Assembly (NCBI GenBank): GCA_038828875.1
Contig: JAWBMQ010000002.1
Location: 62,001-126,000 of the forward strand
Origin: JAWBMQ01 sp038828875
Lineage (GTDB): Archaea > Nanobdellota > Nanobdellia > Woesearchaeales > JAWBMQ01
DNA length: 64,000 nucleotides
Direction of reading: 5' to 3'
A model generated the notes under the pieces. That model made no database searches. It was not told where the DNA came from and worked only from the letters and a program-made list of their open reading frames with translations. Of this stretch, positions 62,446-64,000 are shown one piece after another. Every line of letters begins with the position of its first letter. The first letter of the stretch is position 1. The position numbers and the translations under genes are program-made.

Positions 62446-62593
62446 CTTAATTTTAGTTTATTTGTAAACTTTATTTACTTTTAAGTAGTTAATGTAATAA
62501 AATATAATTTATAAATTTTTTCTTAAAATTTCTTATAAAATTTGCATATATTTGAATAAATTTTTAAAAAATAAAAACATCTAAAAAAAGAAT

Positions 62594-63373
62594 ATGCCAC
62601 AAAAATCAAATCATGTTGATTTTTCAAATATTGAATTGGTTAAGGTAGCTAAAGAAAAAATAAAACCTAAAAAAGCATTATTAATTGTTGGTTTTCCAGG
62701 AATAGGGAATGTTTCTAAGTTAGCTGCGAATTATATTATTGATAACTTAAAGCTAAAAAGAATTTATGAAATAAAAAGCATTGATTTTCCTTTTCTTGTG
62801 ATTGTTGATGAAAATGATGTTCCAAAAGAACCTACCTGGGAAATATATGGAGGAAAAATTAAACATAAATACTTTGATTATATTTATGTTTTTACAGGAG
62901 ATTTTGTTTTAGAGGACACAAAAACGAACAATTTAATGATAAAATTTCTTGAAAACGAATTCAAAAGACTTAATGTTAAAGAGATCATTTCTTTTGCAGG
63001 AATTGCTACTGAAAGCCCTAAAGAAAAACTTTATGTGTTAAGCAATGATAAAAATAAAACAAAGTTGATTAAAAAAGAACTTAATCTTGATTCTGAATTA
63101 TATGGCTTTGTAGGATATATTTCTGGAATGAATGGTGCTTTTTTGAAAACTTCAATAACAACAGTTTGCTTTTTGATTGAAACTTATGCAATTCCATATT
63201 ATCAAGGAATTACTGAAACTAAATTGTTGATTGAAGCCATTAACAAAAGTTACAAGTTGAAGATTTCAGTAAAAGATTTAGAAGAAAACATCCAGAATAT
63301 TAAGAAGAAGATTGAAGAAATTAACAAAGCAGAGACTACTAAAATCGAAAAAACAATAAATTATATTGGTTAG
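62594..63373 (+). CDS. PAC2-family protein
   Basis: 259 residues. It shows the archaeal PAC2 (proteasome assembly chaperone 2-like) pattern: LLIVGFPGIGNVSKLAANYIIDNL, FPFLVIVDEND, YIYVFTGDFVL, FAGIATES and GYISGMNGAFL, with a coiled-coil C-terminus. Archaeal PAC2 proteins help assemble the 20S proteasome or are relatives of unknown role (ATP-grasp-like neighbours in others). A TATA-like TAAATTTTTAAAA lies ~25-40 bp upstream. Convergent with the Tyr-rich gene after 2 bp. Confidence 0.9.
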   Translation: MPQKSNHVDFSNIELVKVAKEKIKPKKALLIVGFPGIGNVSKLAANYIIDNLKLKRIYEIKSIDFPFLVIVDENDVPKEPTWEIYGGKIKHKYFDYIYVFTGDFVLEDTKTNNLMIKFLENEFKRLNVKEIISFAGIATESPKEKLYVLSNDKNKTKLIKKELNLDSELYGFVGYISGMNGAFLKTSITTVCFLIETYAIPYYQGITETKLLIEAINKSYKLKISVKDLEENIQNIKKKIEEINKAETTKIEKTINYIG

Positions 63374-63375
63374 TT

Positions 63376-63822
63376 TTATTTCTTCTTTGAATATCTTTTA
63401 TATGCTTCGTAAAATCTTCTATTACTTTCTTTTCTCATTGCATTTATTTTATTGATTACATCAACTACTTTTTTATAACTTTCTTGATAAAGTTTTCTGT
63501 AAAGATATTCTTCTGCGGGTCCATAATCCTTTCTATTTCTAAGTTGCTTCATATATTTAATGTTTCTTTCTACTTCATTCAATGTTTCGGTATAATAATT
63601 TTTATTTTTCTTTCCTGAAAAATAATTTTTTATGCTGCTATATGTTTTATAGAAAAAATTCTTTACTGAGTTATATACTTTAGAAGCTATAGATTTTACT
63701 CCTTCATAAATCTTGTAAAACGGTTTATAAAATTCGTTGTGGTAGTAATTGCTGTAATTTTTACTATATCGTCCTGCTTCAAAATAATCTCCCAATCTTG
63801 TTTCAAGATTGTAGTATGCCAT
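63376..63822 (-). CDS. Tyr-rich small basic protein, unknown
   Basis: 148 residues, strikingly rich in Tyr and Lys, with N-terminal SKNYSNYYHNEFYKPFYK and amphipathic helices KVYNSVKNFFYKTYSSIKNYF that could lie on a membrane surface. A helical C-terminal part follows (REESYKKVVDVINKINAMRK-type pattern). No signal peptide or transmembrane helix is clear. No family recognised. It may bind nucleic acid or membrane through its high positive charge. Confidence 0.55.
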   Translation of the reverse strand: MAYYNLETRLGDYFEAGRYSKNYSNYYHNEFYKPFYKIYEGVKSIASKVYNSVKNFFYKTYSSIKNYFSGKKNKNYYTETLNEVERNIKYMKQLRNRKDYGPAEEYLYRKLYQESYKKVVDVINKINAMRKESNRRFYEAYKRYSKKK

Positions 63823-63956
63823 GCTATTATTTTTATTACTTTATTATTTAAAAATTTTTTTTATTATTTTTTGAAAAAATTTCAATATTTTAATTAAAAT
63901 TTCAAAAATTTCTGAAAAATCATAAAATTTTTAAAAAACAAAGCATACAAAATATT

Positions 63957-64000
63957 ATGGATTTATATACCCATTTTATAACAGCTACAGTATTAAGAGA
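63957..64000 (+). CDS. Start of a gene cut by the window end, possibly YdjM/DUF457-like
   Basis: ATG at 63957 opens a frame (MDLYTHFITATVLR) that runs off the window. The start with an early His in a hydrophobic context (YTHFITATVL) is like YdjM/DUF457 proteins (MDxxTHxxxG). An A/T-rich TATA-like element lies upstream (around 63925-63935). With 14 residues this is only a suggestion. Confidence 0.4.
   Translation, partial: MDLYTHFITATVLR

Noticed and set aside
1..64000. tRNA, rRNA, transposase, integrase or insertion sequence
   Set aside because: No cloverleaf-like GC-rich block, rRNA signature, inverted-repeat-flanked gene or recombinase motif was found in any gap or frame, apart from the RNase P RNA.

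Overview
This is a very AT-rich archaeal chromosome segment with short intergenic gaps, several convergent genes whose ends overlap, and many small lineage-specific proteins. An MJ-type S-layer protein, RadA, RPA, NOG1, L41e, Pth2, archaellum motor genes, a COG1750 S16 protease and TATA boxes about 25-30 bp before start codons all point to Archaea. The gene style (minimised SufD, many orphan proteins, membrane or secreted orphans) suggests a DPANN lineage, perhaps near Nanoarchaeota/Woesearchaeota/Pacearchaeota. A clear RNase P RNA argues against a close relative of Nanoarchaeum equitans, which lacks it. The lineage assignment is inference.

Layout. 1-5.7 kb: a cell-envelope orphan, a SufU-like scaffold, three tandem transglutaminase-like paralogues and two tandem metallophosphoesterase paralogues. 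5.8-9.4 kb: SUF operon sufC-sufB-sufD(short)-sufS on the minus strand. 9.5-14.7 kb: L41e, NOG1, small membrane proteins, a methyltransferase, a pair of related orphans and RPA. 14.8-17.4 kb: S-layer gene with two TATA boxes. 17.4-21.4 kb: two genes broken by frameshifts, a coiled-coil pair possibly related to surface-motor genes, and MarC. 21.4-28.8 kb: YdjM-like protein, an orphan, RadA, RNA ligase/CPDase, rubrerythrin, ornithine-decarboxylase-like enzyme, a TctA-like membrane protein and a membrane-anchored PLD-type protein. 28.8-29.0 kb: RNase P RNA on the minus strand. 29-36.5 kb: flippase-like protein, secreted Lon-like protease, Pth2, MFS transporter, DUF460, Cas4-like nuclease and PRC-barrel protein.

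36.6-42 kb holds the most unusual locus: a degenerate family-B DNA polymerase homologue, an HD-GYP protein and a MutS-family ATPase, all in one direction. 42-46.4 kb: presenilin-type protease, an orphan-family protein, a membrane-anchored Memo-AMMECR1 fusion and an apparently dead site-2-protease-like protein. 46.5-51 kb: archaellum/pilus motor operon (ArlF-like, ArlH, ArlI, ArlJ) without a filament gene. 51-58 kb: DHH exonuclease, CBS protein and ThyX-like double-domain protein (the last two sharing one TATA box), a winged-helix protein with ScpA, and a large surface protein. 58-64 kb: glycogen-debranching-like glycosidase, two more members of the orphan family, a PAC2 protein, a Tyr-rich orphan and the start of a gene cut by the window edge.

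Functional themes are Fe-S assembly, DNA recombination/repair/segregation, a proteinaceous surface with a secretion motor, and membrane proteolysis. No tRNA, 5S/16S/23S rRNA, CRISPR array, transposase or integrase was seen. All homology calls were made by eye from motifs, not by database search.
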